A DNA stretch of 54,668 bases from Gemmatimonadales bacterium (GTDB lineage Bacteria > Gemmatimonadota > Gemmatimonadetes > Palauibacterales > Palauibacteraceae), in assembly GCA_009841005.1 (NCBI GenBank), contig VXMR01000139.1:1-54668 (forward strand). The letters are read 5' to 3'. Shown here piece by piece: positions 17,842 to 25,398 of this stretch. A program made the position numbers and the translations under genes. A model generated the notes under the pieces. The model searched no databases. It saw nothing but the letters and a program-made list of their open reading frames with translations, and had not been told where the DNA came from. Each line of letters begins with the position of its first letter. Position 1 is the first letter of the stretch.

Positions 17842-19371
17842 CTACGGAGCGACGCACTGGAAGCTGTCTTCGCGCTTCGGGTCTCCGGTGCCGTTGTAGG
17901 CGGCGTACGCCGGCCACGGGCACACGGGCCGCTGCATCTCGACGCCGGCCTCGCCGAACTTCGTCGCGACGAGCCGCTCGGGGGCCGCGTCCTCCTCGAC
18001 CCACGACTGGATCGCGGCGATCCAGTCCACGAAGTCCGGTCCCGGGCCGCCGGCGCAGTGCAGCACGCCGGGCAGCATGAACAACCGCGTGTAGTCCTCC
18101 GCCTCCTCGTCGCCCGCGCCCACGCCCTCGTAGTAGGCGATGGTTCCGCTGGCGGGGATCGCAGGGTCCGACCAGCCGGTCCACAGGATCAGCTTGCCGC
18201 CCGCCGTCTTGAACCCGCCCAGGTCGGTGTCCGTCGCGTTGAGGATCGCGCGGGCGCGGCGCGTGTCCTCCTCCCACGAGAAGTAGTCGCTGAAGTCGTA
18301 CGTGGAGTAGTCGAACTCCGGGTCGTCGAAGATGATGTACTTGTACATCTGCGTGCCGAAGGCGTAGTGGAGGTTGGGTCCGCCTGGGCCCAACTGCATC
18401 TCCCGTCCCGTGACCCACAGCTTCCACCCGCCCTGATCCGTCTCGCCTCCGAACGGGAAGCCGGGGTAGATGTGCCGGTCTCCGGCGCGGGCGCCGCCGT
18501 AGATGATCTCCGCGGCCGCCCGCTGTTCGTCGGTCAGTCCCTCGATCGCGGCGATGTCGATGTCGCATGCCATGGGGTTCGTCATGAACCCATCCTCCAC
18601 GCCGTCGTTCCCGTCGCACGCCTCGAGAATCGCGGCTTCGAGGATGGCCGCAGCCTCGTCCGTGATGACCGGCGTCGCGAGGTCGTTCGGATCGGGATAC
18701 AGGGCCTGCTGGGTCTGGAGGAAGAAGGCGCCGAGGCCGGGCCAGTCGTAGGCGGGCGCCCCGGACACGATGCCGTCGAAGTCGTCCGGATAGCGCTGCG
18801 ACGACATCATCGCCTGGCCGCCGCCGCGCGAGCAGCCGATGAAGTAGGAGTACTCGATGTCGCGGCCGTAGAAGAGGCGGACGATCGTCTTCGCCGTTTC
18901 CGCCGTCACGTGCACCGCCCGGTGGCCGAAGTTCACCTCGCGGTCGGGCCGGTTCAGCGCCCAGCTCGCGTCGATGCCCGGGCCCTGGTGTCCCGTGTCC
19001 GTCCCCACCGTGGCGAACCCGCGAGTCAGGACGGAGACCGGCCCCGCGAACTGGAGCGCCTGGTTCTGGACGCTCCCCACGAACCCGCCGCCGCCGCCCA
19101 TGAGGAAGCGGCCGTTCCAGTCCTCGGCCAGCGGGAGGAGGAGTTCGAAGTGGATCTCCTCGTCGATCGTCCCCCGCACGCGGCAGTGCGCCGGGTCGTT
19201 CGCGTTGGCCTCGACCTCCGACACTTCATCGAGGACGAAGCCGCTCCACGACATGGCGGTCAGTTGATCGCACGCGAGGGCAGGGACGAGGTCGACCGTG
19301 GGGGCGGGGGCGAAGGCGGTCAGGGTCAGGACGGCGGCGGACGATACCGCGAGGCGGCGCGTCGGAGTCAT
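17842..19371 (-). CDS. Tannase / feruloyl esterase family hydrolase, exported
   Basis: A 509-residue alpha/beta hydrolase of the tannase family, which cleaves esters of aromatic acids. The nucleophilic serine lies in FIGCSRGGGQAMMSSQRYP, followed by FDGIVSGAPAYDW, the family's most conserved block. Candidate acid and histidine residues are in ILWTGWSDPAIPASGT and LPGVLHCAGGPGPD. The start at 19371 gives a Sec signal peptide (RRLAVSSAAVLTLTAFAPAP). It lies 70 bp downstream of the molybdenum hydroxylase start on the same strand, so it is transcribed first. Together they could release and then oxidise an aromatic or N-heterocyclic compound; this is inference. Confidence 0.88.
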   Translation of the reverse strand: MTPTRRLAVSSAAVLTLTAFAPAPTVDLVPALACDQLTAMSWSGFVLDEVSEVEANANDPAHCRVRGTIDEEIHFELLLPLAEDWNGRFLMGGGGGFVGSVQNQALQFAGPVSVLTRGFATVGTDTGHQGPGIDASWALNRPDREVNFGHRAVHVTAETAKTIVRLFYGRDIEYSYFIGCSRGGGQAMMSSQRYPDDFDGIVSGAPAYDWPGLGAFFLQTQQALYPDPNDLATPVITDEAAAILEAAILEACDGNDGVEDGFMTNPMACDIDIAAIEGLTDEQRAAAEIIYGGARAGDRHIYPGFPFGGETDQGGWKLWVTGREMQLGPGGPNLHYAFGTQMYKYIIFDDPEFDYSTYDFSDYFSWEEDTRRARAILNATDTDLGGFKTAGGKLILWTGWSDPAIPASGTIAYYEGVGAGDEEAEDYTRLFMLPGVLHCAGGPGPDFVDWIAAIQSWVEEDAAPERLVATKFGEAGVEMQRPVCPWPAYAAYNGTGDPKREDSFQCVAP

Positions 19372-19463
19372 GTGTCTTTCCGGGTCGGAGTCCCGCAACT
19401 CGCGCCTCCGGGCGTGACCGGCGGGTCAGGGCTCGGAGGCGCGACCGAACGGGATTACGGTGC

Positions 19464-19497
19464 CGCCGGGGACGCCGGGCCGCAACGGTCCCCGGCG
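19464..19497 (-). terminator. GC-rich hairpin after the M56 gene
   Basis: CGCCGGGGAC (19464-19473) and GTCCCCGGCG (19488-19497) form a perfect 10-bp stem with a 14-base loop. It sits between the end of the M56 gene (19511) and the start of the esterase gene (19371), both on the minus strand. No T-tract follows, so it may be a factor-dependent terminator or an mRNA stabilising structure. The remaining intergenic bases (19372-19463) show nothing else. Confidence 0.4.
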
Positions 19498-19510
19498 CCG
19501 GGGTCGGGGA

Positions 19511-20995
19511 TCAGTTCGGCTTGTCGCGCCGGCTCAGACGGGCGTTACTGGCCTCCACGTGGGTCCGCAGGATTCGTTCCGCCTCGTCGTGCGTGATCTC
19601 GCCTGCCTCGACGGCCGCGTGGAGCCGCCGCACCTCGATGGCCAACTCGGTGGTGAACTCCTCCAACCTGGGAGTCAAGTCTCCGATGCGCTCCATCACG
19701 CCTTCAAGGCTCAGCCAAAGATCCCTGGGAACCTCCTCGTTCGTGAATTCGCCCGCTCGCAGACGCTCCCCGAGCTTCTCGTGCGTGGCTTCAACGTTGC
19801 GCTTGAGGCTCTCGAGGCGCTCGACCGTGGCGCGCATTCGCGCCTTGGCTTCCGGGTCGAGTTCGATCGCCTGGAAGACTCCGTCTTCGTCCACGTATCC
19901 GAAGCCTGCTTCCGGATCGACCGCCCATTTTCCCGTGTGGACCCGGTAGGTTCCATCTTCGTCTACATACCTGATCTCCGCTTCCACACCGTCCGAGTTA
20001 GTTACACCTTCCGCGCTGACGACGCCTTCCGAACCGACAACTCCCTCCACGCGCGAGGCGCGCTCGGGGTCGGCCGGGCTCTGGGGGATCGGGGTGTCGC
20101 AGGCCAGGGCGAACAGGCCCAATCCGGCTGCGGCGGTGAGGAGGGAAGCCCGGATTCGGGGCTTCTTCGTCGCGGTCCTGATCATCATGAGTCTCCTTTC
20201 GATTACCGAGGGGCCGCCGCGGATCAGGGCCGGCGCCGGATCCGGCGTCCGCCGACAACCGGCGGCGACCGTCAAGAGAAGGCGCGCGTAGCTTCGCGCG
20301 GATGCGCCGCGGGCCAGCACGCGGCGGTCGCAGTCCCCCTCCACGGCGAGCCGGAGCCTGGCGAGCAACCACCAGACCGCCGGATTCCAGGGCGAGAGCG
20401 CCGCGAGCAGAAGCCCCGCCGCCAGGAGCACCGGATCGCGCGCCCGCACGTGTTCCCGCTCGTGCAGCACGACCATCTCGAGTTCCTTCTCTCCCAGACC
20501 GAAGGTCCAGGACGGAAGGACGATCCGGGACCGGATCAGCCCCACGACGGCGGGCCCGAACCGGTCCGAGCGCAGCACTTCCTGGCCGCAGACGTCCCGA
20601 GGCTCCCACGTCGCGCGTAGGCGCCGCAGCCGCAGGCAGATGAGGGTGAAGAGGATGAGGACGACGCCGGAACCCACGATCCAGAGGGCTCCGAGGGGAT
20701 CTCCGATCCCGATTCCCGCGGGGAGGCTCCCGCCCTGTGCGGGAAGTGACGGAGCCGCCGTTCCGAGTTCGTACAGGAGGTCGACGGGAAGGGCGAAGGG
20801 TCCGGGACCGGCCGCGGCTGCCGCGGCCGGAAGGAACCGGGGGAGAAACGGCGCCAGCGCGCCGACGCCCAGGGCGCCGAGCCAGAGCCACCTTGTCGGC
20901 CGCCCGTGGGCCCGCAGGCCCCGATCGAGGCACCACGCGGCCCCGGCGACGAGGACGGCAACGATCAGTCCGTACATCATCGTGGCCAGAGTCAC
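19511..20995 (-). CDS. BlaR1/MecR1-type M56 family membrane metallopeptidase (signal transducer)
   Basis: A 494-residue membrane protein. The N-terminal half has several helices and the zinc-protease motif HEREH in VVLHEREHVRARDP, preceded by the conserved VGLIRSRIVLPSW. This is the M56 fold used by BlaR1/MecR1 to inactivate a BlaI-type repressor. After a last helix (LLTAAAGLGLFALACD) comes an extracytoplasmic tail of roughly 200 residues with EGV-type repeats (VVGSEGVVSAEGVTNSDGV) and a Glu-rich, probably coiled-coil region. It has no penicillin-binding domain, so the signal is not obviously a beta-lactam. The gene overlaps the upstream blaI-like gene by ATGA. Confidence 0.88.
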   Translation of the reverse strand: MTLATMMYGLIVAVLVAGAAWCLDRGLRAHGRPTRWLWLGALGVGALAPFLPRFLPAAAAAAGPGPFALPVDLLYELGTAAPSLPAQGGSLPAGIGIGDPLGALWIVGSGVVLILFTLICLRLRRLRATWEPRDVCGQEVLRSDRFGPAVVGLIRSRIVLPSWTFGLGEKELEMVVLHEREHVRARDPVLLAAGLLLAALSPWNPAVWWLLARLRLAVEGDCDRRVLARGASARSYARLLLTVAAGCRRTPDPAPALIRGGPSVIERRLMMIRTATKKPRIRASLLTAAAGLGLFALACDTPIPQSPADPERASRVEGVVGSEGVVSAEGVTNSDGVEAEIRYVDEDGTYRVHTGKWAVDPEAGFGYVDEDGVFQAIELDPEAKARMRATVERLESLKRNVEATHEKLGERLRAGEFTNEEVPRDLWLSLEGVMERIGDLTPRLEEFTTELAIEVRRLHAAVEAGEITHDEAERILRTHVEASNARLSRRDKPN

Positions 20996-21366
20996 GGCTC
21001 GTCCTCCTCCAGTTCATCGAGGATCCGCCGCATGCGCTCCAGTTCCTCCGGCGAGACCTCCCGTCCCGAGATGAGCTGGGCGAGAACGAGTTCCGCCGAC
21101 CCGCCGAAGATCTTGTCCCGGATCCGGGCCAGGGCCGTTTCTCCCGCCGTCTCGGAGGCGACGAGCGGGAAGTAGCGATACGCGCGACCCTCCGCCTCGT
21201 GCCGGACGGCGCCCTTCTTCTCCAGGATCTGGAGGATCTTGAGAACGGTCGTGTAGCCGACCTCGTCCTCGAGCGCGTCCATGACCTCGCTCACGGAGCC
21301 GGACTCGCGGCGCCACAGGACGCTCATGATGTCCAGCTCGCGGTCACTGAATGTCGGATCCCTCAA
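20992..21366 (-). CDS. BlaI/MecI/CopY family transcriptional repressor
   Basis: A 124-residue winged-helix repressor: FSDRELDIMSVLWRRESGSV followed by VGYTTVLKILQILEKKG is the characteristic DNA-binding part, and the C-terminal helices dimerise. The M56 partner would cleave or displace it. The TTG at 21366 is chosen as start because AGGAGGTG lies 6 bases upstream and family members begin right before the FSDRE motif; a longer in-frame GTG (21408) has no such support and would add translated Shine-Dalgarno sequence. It is autoregulated, judging from two palindromic operators around its promoter. Confidence 0.9.
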   Translation of the reverse strand: MRDPTFSDRELDIMSVLWRRESGSVSEVMDALEDEVGYTTVLKILQILEKKGAVRHEAEGRAYRYFPLVASETAGETALARIRDKIFGGSAELVLAQLISGREVSPEELERMRRILDELEEDEP

Positions 21367-21417
21367 GGCTTCACCTCCTCCTGCCAGCGTCGTGGCCAGC
21401 GTCCCCACTCAAGCATA

Positions 21418-21433
21418 TACGAACATCTTCGTA
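21418..21433 (-). promoter_or_regulatory. Palindromic operator O1 at the blaI-like transcription start
   Basis: TACGAACATCTTCGTA is an inverted repeat (TACGAA / TTCGTA) with a 4-base centre. It lies directly downstream of the -10 box on the minus strand, where bound repressor would block initiation. It shares its arms with O2 (21465-21480), and its TAC...GTA ends recall the known BlaI/MecI operator type. Confidence 0.75.
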
Positions 21434-21437
21434 CTAA

Positions 21438-21466
21438 AGGATACGTCGTTCGATCCGCCCTGTCAA
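21438..21466 (-). promoter_or_regulatory. Sigma-70-type promoter of the blaI-M56 operon
   Basis: On the minus strand a perfect TTGACA (-35, 21461-21466) is separated by 17 bases from TATCCT (-10, 21438-21443). Initiation is expected near 21431, giving a leader of about 65 bases before the TTG start. The -35 overlaps operator O2 and the start point lies in operator O1, so repressor binding would shut the promoter. Confidence 0.8.
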
Positions 21467-21480
21467 CGAAGATCTTCGTA
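21465..21480 (-). promoter_or_regulatory. Palindromic operator O2 overlapping the -35
   Basis: AACGAAGATCTTCGTA contains the perfect 14-base palindrome ACGAAGATCTTCGT. It overlaps the TTGACA -35 box by two bases. The arms ACGAA/TTCGT are the same as in O1, 47 bases away. Confidence 0.75.
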
Positions 21481-21537
21481 CATGCGCCGGCCCTTGTAAA
21501 TCCGCACCCGGCGAACGAGGCTCCCGGAACGATCAGG

Positions 21538-21567
21538 GCCTCCGGGGAGGACGCCTCCGGGGAGGAC
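21538..21567 (+). repeat. Two tandem 15-bp repeats, each a small hairpin
   Basis: GCCTCCGGGGAGGAC occurs twice in a row (21538-21552, 21553-21567), with a degenerate third copy (GCCTCGGACGAGGCC) after it. Each unit can fold as CCTCC/GGAGG. The array ends about 45 bases before the aconitase X start and may be a slippage product or a leader structure. Confidence 0.5.
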
Positions 21568-21613
21568 GCCTCGGACGAGGCCACAACCGACGGGATGACA
21601 ACCAGCGGTGACG

Positions 21614-22954
21614 ATGGATCTGACCCGGGACGAGCGCAGAATCCTCGACGGGAGCCGGGGGGAGATCCCCCGCAAGCTCCTCCTCACCATGGTCCGCTTC
21701 GGCGAGGCGATGGATGCGGAGCGGCTCGTGCCGGTGGAGGGTCCCGGGCACCTCGTGATCCCGGAGTCCAAGCCCGGCGTGGGGGCGCGAACGGAGTTCC
21801 TCGAGGCGCTCGTCGACGCCGGGGTTCGGGCCGCGCTCCCCTTCACGGCCGACCCGGCCACGATCCTCAACGAGACGCTGTCGGATCTGACGGACGAGCA
21901 GCGGGAGCGGCTCGCCCGCGCGTACCCGATGGAGGTGCGCTACCGGGAGGCGCTCACGAAGCTGGGGCTGCGCGACGCGGGCGGGCTGACCTGCACGCCG
22001 TGGTTCGAGGAGGTGGCGAACCGGCCCTCGTACGGCCAGATCGTCGCGTGGGCGGAGTCCTCCGCGGTGGTGTACGCGAACTCCGTCATCGGCGCGCGCA
22101 CGCACCGGAATCCCGGAATCATCGATCTCATCTCCAACGTCGTCGGCAAGACGCCGCTCGCGGGCCTGCTGACCGACGAGGGGCGGCGGGCGAACTGGCT
22201 CGTCGAGGTCGAGGCGGAGGGGCCGATCAACGGCCAGGTGCTCGGCTACCTCATCGGGCGCGAGGTCGGAGACGGGATCCCGTGGGTAACGGGCCTGGCG
22301 AGCATGCTCGAGGGCGGCGAACACCCGGCGAGCGGGAAGTTCCTGCGCGACTTCGGGACGAACGCCTCCGTGGGGGGCGGGGTCGGCCTCTTTCACGTGG
22401 AAGGCGTCACCGTGGAGGCGAAGCGGTACGGCCGGCGGCTCATCCGCGACGACGCCCGCCGGCTGACGATCAACGCGGAGCGGATCGAATCGGTCGGGGC
22501 GTCGCTGCGGGCGGACCGCCCGGTCGAGGAGCTGCGGCCGAACAAGGTCCTGCTCGGCTGTCCGCACCTCACCTACGACCAGCTCTGCGGGTGGACCGAT
22601 GCCGTCGAGAGCGAACTCGCGCGCGCCGGACGCGACCGCCTCGCGGTGGAGACGGTCTTCGTCGCGGCCCCCGACGTGGTGTCCCGCTTCCGCGCCGAAC
22701 ATCCGGGCTTCGCGACCCTCGCCCTCGCGGGAGGACACGTGGGCTCCTTCTGTCTCGAGGCGTTCATGCAGGACCCGATCCTCGCGCCCGCCTGCGTCGT
22801 CACGAACTCGAACAAGCTCCGCTACTACAGCCGGAACGTGTACATGCTCGACGACGAGGCGCTCCTGCGGGTGATGGTGACGGGCAGCACCCAGGGTGCC
22901 GCAGCGCCCTCCCCGGGGGCCTCCTCACGGACCTCCATCGGGGATCGCGCCTGA
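21614..22954 (+). CDS. Aconitase X catalytic (large) subunit
   Basis: A 446-residue protein of the AcnX (formerly DUF521) family. It begins MDLTRDERRILDG, the usual family opening, and contains GLTCTPWFEEVANRPSYGQI, SNVVGKTPLAGLLTDEGRR, LLGCPHLTYDQL and VVTNSNKLRYYSRN, regions that carry the cluster-binding and substrate residues. Known AcnX enzymes dehydrate cis-3-hydroxy-L-proline (bacteria) or mevalonate 5-phosphate (archaea). The substrate here is unresolved; a bacterial hydroxyproline role is the more likely default. GTG 21608 is an alternative start two codons upstream. The stop overlaps the small-subunit ATG by one base. Confidence 0.88.
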   Translation: MDLTRDERRILDGSRGEIPRKLLLTMVRFGEAMDAERLVPVEGPGHLVIPESKPGVGARTEFLEALVDAGVRAALPFTADPATILNETLSDLTDEQRERLARAYPMEVRYREALTKLGLRDAGGLTCTPWFEEVANRPSYGQIVAWAESSAVVYANSVIGARTHRNPGIIDLISNVVGKTPLAGLLTDEGRRANWLVEVEAEGPINGQVLGYLIGREVGDGIPWVTGLASMLEGGEHPASGKFLRDFGTNASVGGGVGLFHVEGVTVEAKRYGRRLIRDDARRLTINAERIESVGASLRADRPVEELRPNKVLLGCPHLTYDQLCGWTDAVESELARAGRDRLAVETVFVAAPDVVSRFRAEHPGFATLALAGGHVGSFCLEAFMQDPILAPACVVTNSNKLRYYSRNVYMLDDEALLRVMVTGSTQGAAAPSPGASSRTSIGDRA

Positions 22955-23391
22955 TGCCCTGCCTTCAGGGCCGGGCGCTGATCGCCGGCGAGATCGCGGC
23001 GCCCGCCGCGGTGTCCCGCGTCGGGTTCAACCCCTTCGCGAGCTTCAGCGACCAGTTCGACGGCGGGATCGACACGGCCGTGTGCGGGGATCCGCAGAAC
23101 ACCGAACTCTTCGGCGAGCCGCTCACCGGACGGATCGTCCTCGCGCCCTTCTGTGTGGGCTCGACGTCGGCCGGACCCTGCTGGGAGCGCATCGCCGAAC
23201 TCGGCCTCGCCCCCGCCGGACTCCTCCTTCCCGGGGACGTGGATCCGCTCACGGCCGGGGGGCTCATCCTGGCCGATGTCTGGCTCGACACGCCGATCGT
23301 GTGCGTGGACCGGCTGGGGCCCGAACTGCTCGATCAGGTCGAGACCGGCGACGAACTGCGGGTCGGCCGTGACGGCGTTGTGACCTGGTAG
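22954..23391 (+). CDS. Aconitase X swivel-domain (small) subunit
   Basis: A 145-residue protein of the DUF126 / AcnX small-subunit family. The start region LQGRALIAGEIAAPAAVSRV and the block GRIVLAPFCVGSTSAGP are characteristic; the Ser in GSTSAG belongs to the active site formed with the large subunit. The swivel domain closes over the substrate as in aconitases. In some bacteria the two parts are fused in one chain; here they are separate with TGATG coupling. It converges on the dehydrogenase gene at 23432. Confidence 0.88.
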   Translation: MPCLQGRALIAGEIAAPAAVSRVGFNPFASFSDQFDGGIDTAVCGDPQNTELFGEPLTGRIVLAPFCVGSTSAGPCWERIAELGLAPAGLLLPGDVDPLTAGGLILADVWLDTPIVCVDRLGPELLDQVETGDELRVGRDGVVTW

Positions 23392-23431
23392 CCCTCAGCC
23401 CGCAGCCCTGGCAGGCCAGGCGTCCGCCGCG

Positions 23432-24334
23432 TCAGTCATCAGAGGCCGTGAGCCAGCCCTCCCGCTCGAAGGCGGGCGACGGGTAGGTGTAGAACCCCTT
23501 CCCGGACTTCACGCCCAGTTCCCCGCGCTCGATCATTCGGTCGAGGAAGCCGGGCGGCCGGTCCGACGGGTCTCCGGAGGCCTCGTAGTACACGTTCTCG
23601 ATGTCGCGCACGACGTCGAGTCCGACGACGTCCATGAGTCCGCACGGCCCCAGCGGCGTGCCCCAGTCGAGCATCCACGCCCGGTCGATCTCTTCCGCGC
23701 TCAGGTATCCGCCGGCGATCAGGTGCAGCGACTCCTTCTTCACGGCGCGCCAGATCCGGTTCGTCGGATAGCCCTGGATCTCGCGGCGGGCGACGATCGG
23801 CACGAGGCCGAGCCGGCGCAGGAACCGCTTTGCCGCGTCGGTCGTCGCGGGGTCGGTGCCGGGGTGTCCCATGACCTCGACCTTGAGATCCTCCGGCGTG
23901 CCGAAGTTCATGTTCGTGAACCGCCCCGGACGGCCCGTCGACTCCGCCAGCCACGATCCCGGTAGCGAGGAGGTGTTGGAGGCGATGAACGCGTCCGCCG
24001 GCGCCGCCGCGCCGATTTGCCCGAGAACGACACGCTTCAGTTCGAGGTCTTCGGGGACCGTTTCGATGACCCAGTCCGCCTCCCGCACACAGTCCTCGAG
24101 ATCCCGGCACGCCTCCACGTGCCCATGCGTCCCGCCGGCCCCGGGCCCGCCCCCTTCCACCGCGGTCTGGAGCAGCGTGCGCACGGCTTCGATGGCCCCG
24201 GCGAGCGCCTCTCCCGAGACATCGTGCAGCCGCGCGCGCACGCCTCGCACCGCGCAGCCGTAGGCGATCCGCCGTCCCATCGTCCCTGCGCCGATGATGG
24301 CGACGGTTCTAGCGACGCGCTCGGCATCGGACAT
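23432..24334 (-). CDS. 3-hydroxyacyl-CoA dehydrogenase family protein
   Basis: A 300-residue NAD-dependent dehydrogenase. The Rossmann motif is VAIIGAGTMGRRIAYGCA, followed by VIETVPEDLELK and the catalytic-region segment ASNTSSLPGSWLAE; the C-terminal helical domain carries the PTNRIWRAVKKESLHLIAGG block. The family oxidises 3-hydroxyacyl-CoAs but also L-carnitine, gulonate and other 3-hydroxy acids. The start at 24334 is used because the longer frame adds 34 residues without family similarity. It is divergent, with a 100-bp gap, from a beta-keto acid cleavage enzyme that could use its 3-oxo product. Substrate is not determined. Confidence 0.85.
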   Translation of the reverse strand: MSDAERVARTVAIIGAGTMGRRIAYGCAVRGVRARLHDVSGEALAGAIEAVRTLLQTAVEGGGPGAGGTHGHVEACRDLEDCVREADWVIETVPEDLELKRVVLGQIGAAAPADAFIASNTSSLPGSWLAESTGRPGRFTNMNFGTPEDLKVEVMGHPGTDPATTDAAKRFLRRLGLVPIVARREIQGYPTNRIWRAVKKESLHLIAGGYLSAEEIDRAWMLDWGTPLGPCGLMDVVGLDVVRDIENVYYEASGDPSDRPPGFLDRMIERGELGVKSGKGFYTYPSPAFEREGWLTASDD

Positions 24335-24434
24335 GGCATCCTCTTGTGAATCGGTGTGAAATGGCCAAGGCTCCCCGGAGATCGAGAAAGACCTCCCGAG
24401 ACGATCGCAGCCCTGACTGCCCACCGAGGAGCAC

Positions 24435-25394
24435 ATGGCCGAGACCTGGAACTACGGCGACCCCTACGCCTACATGGACAGGGTCGCCGGCAGCATGCCC
24501 CCCGTCATCATCTGCCTGGCCGCGAACGGCGGCATCCAGGGCAAGGAGTATAACGACGCCCTCCCGGAGACGTCCGAGGAACTGGCCGACTCCGTCGGCG
24601 AGGCGTACGACGCGGGCGCCTCGATGGTGCACATCCACGCCCGCGACCCCGGGACGCTGTGGAAGGGGGCGACGACGACGGAAGTGTGGCTGGAAGCGAA
24701 CCGCCGCCTGCGCGAACGCTGCCCCGAGATCATCATCAACAACACGACTGGCGGCGACCTGTGGATGGACGATGAACAGCGCCTGTCCTGCCTCGACGCC
24801 AACCCCGAGGTCGCGTCGCTGAACCTCGCCCCGGACATGGGCAAGTTCAAACTCAAGCCGCGCGGGGAGGAGTACACGCACCCCCGCCCCGCGATCGACT
24901 TCGACGACTGCACGCCTTTTTCCTACAAGCAGATCGCGCACTTCGCGGCGGAGATGAGGGCGCGCGGCATCAAGCCCGAACTCGAGACCTACCACCCCGG
25001 CTGCGGGTGGGTGATCCGGGATCTGATGGCGCAGGGCCTCATCGAGCCGCCGTACTGGGTACAGACCGTGATGGGCTACCAGACGTCGAGCTGGCCGACC
25101 GTCGACAACGTGGTGAACATGGTCCGCGAGTTCCCCAAGGGTTCCGTGTGGCTGTGCTCCGGCATCGGGCCGCACCAACTGCCGATGACCACGCTCGCCA
25201 CCCTCATGGGAGGACATGTCCGCGTCGGCCTTGAGGACAACATCTACTACCGCCGCAGCGAGAAGGTGGCGAGCAACCGCCAGCTCGTGGAGCGCGCCGT
25301 CCGGATCGCGCACGAGCTGAACCGCGAGGTCGCCACGCCCGCGCAGGCGCGCGAAATGCTTGGGCTCCCCCCGACCCCGTCACAGTACGGCTGA
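24435..25394 (+). CDS. Beta-keto acid cleavage enzyme (BKACE, DUF849 family)
   Basis: A 319-residue TIM-barrel enzyme of the 3-keto-5-aminohexanoate cleavage family. These enzymes use Zn2+ to condense a beta-keto acid with acetyl-CoA and release acetoacetate plus a new acyl-CoA. Visible landmarks are MVHIHARDPGT (two His zinc ligands), ETYHPGCGWVIRDL and HVRVGLEDNIYY with the conserved Glu. GAGGAG lies 4 bases before the ATG. The residues setting substrate class cannot be read reliably by eye. Members act on 3-dehydrocarnitine, 5-amino-3-oxohexanoate and several simple beta-keto acids. The next gene, a permease, begins 4 bases after the stop. Confidence 0.9.
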   Translation: MAETWNYGDPYAYMDRVAGSMPPVIICLAANGGIQGKEYNDALPETSEELADSVGEAYDAGASMVHIHARDPGTLWKGATTTEVWLEANRRLRERCPEIIINNTTGGDLWMDDEQRLSCLDANPEVASLNLAPDMGKFKLKPRGEEYTHPRPAIDFDDCTPFSYKQIAHFAAEMRARGIKPELETYHPGCGWVIRDLMAQGLIEPPYWVQTVMGYQTSSWPTVDNVVNMVREFPKGSVWLCSGIGPHQLPMTTLATLMGGHVRVGLEDNIYYRRSEKVASNRQLVERAVRIAHELNREVATPAQAREMLGLPPTPSQYG

Positions 25395-25398
25395 ACCC

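Noticed and set aside
20737..22953. Plus-strand open frame running through the blaI/M56 genes into aconitase X
   Set aside because: Only its last part (from 22954) is real, as the aconitase X small subunit; the rest is Arg-rich out-of-frame translation.
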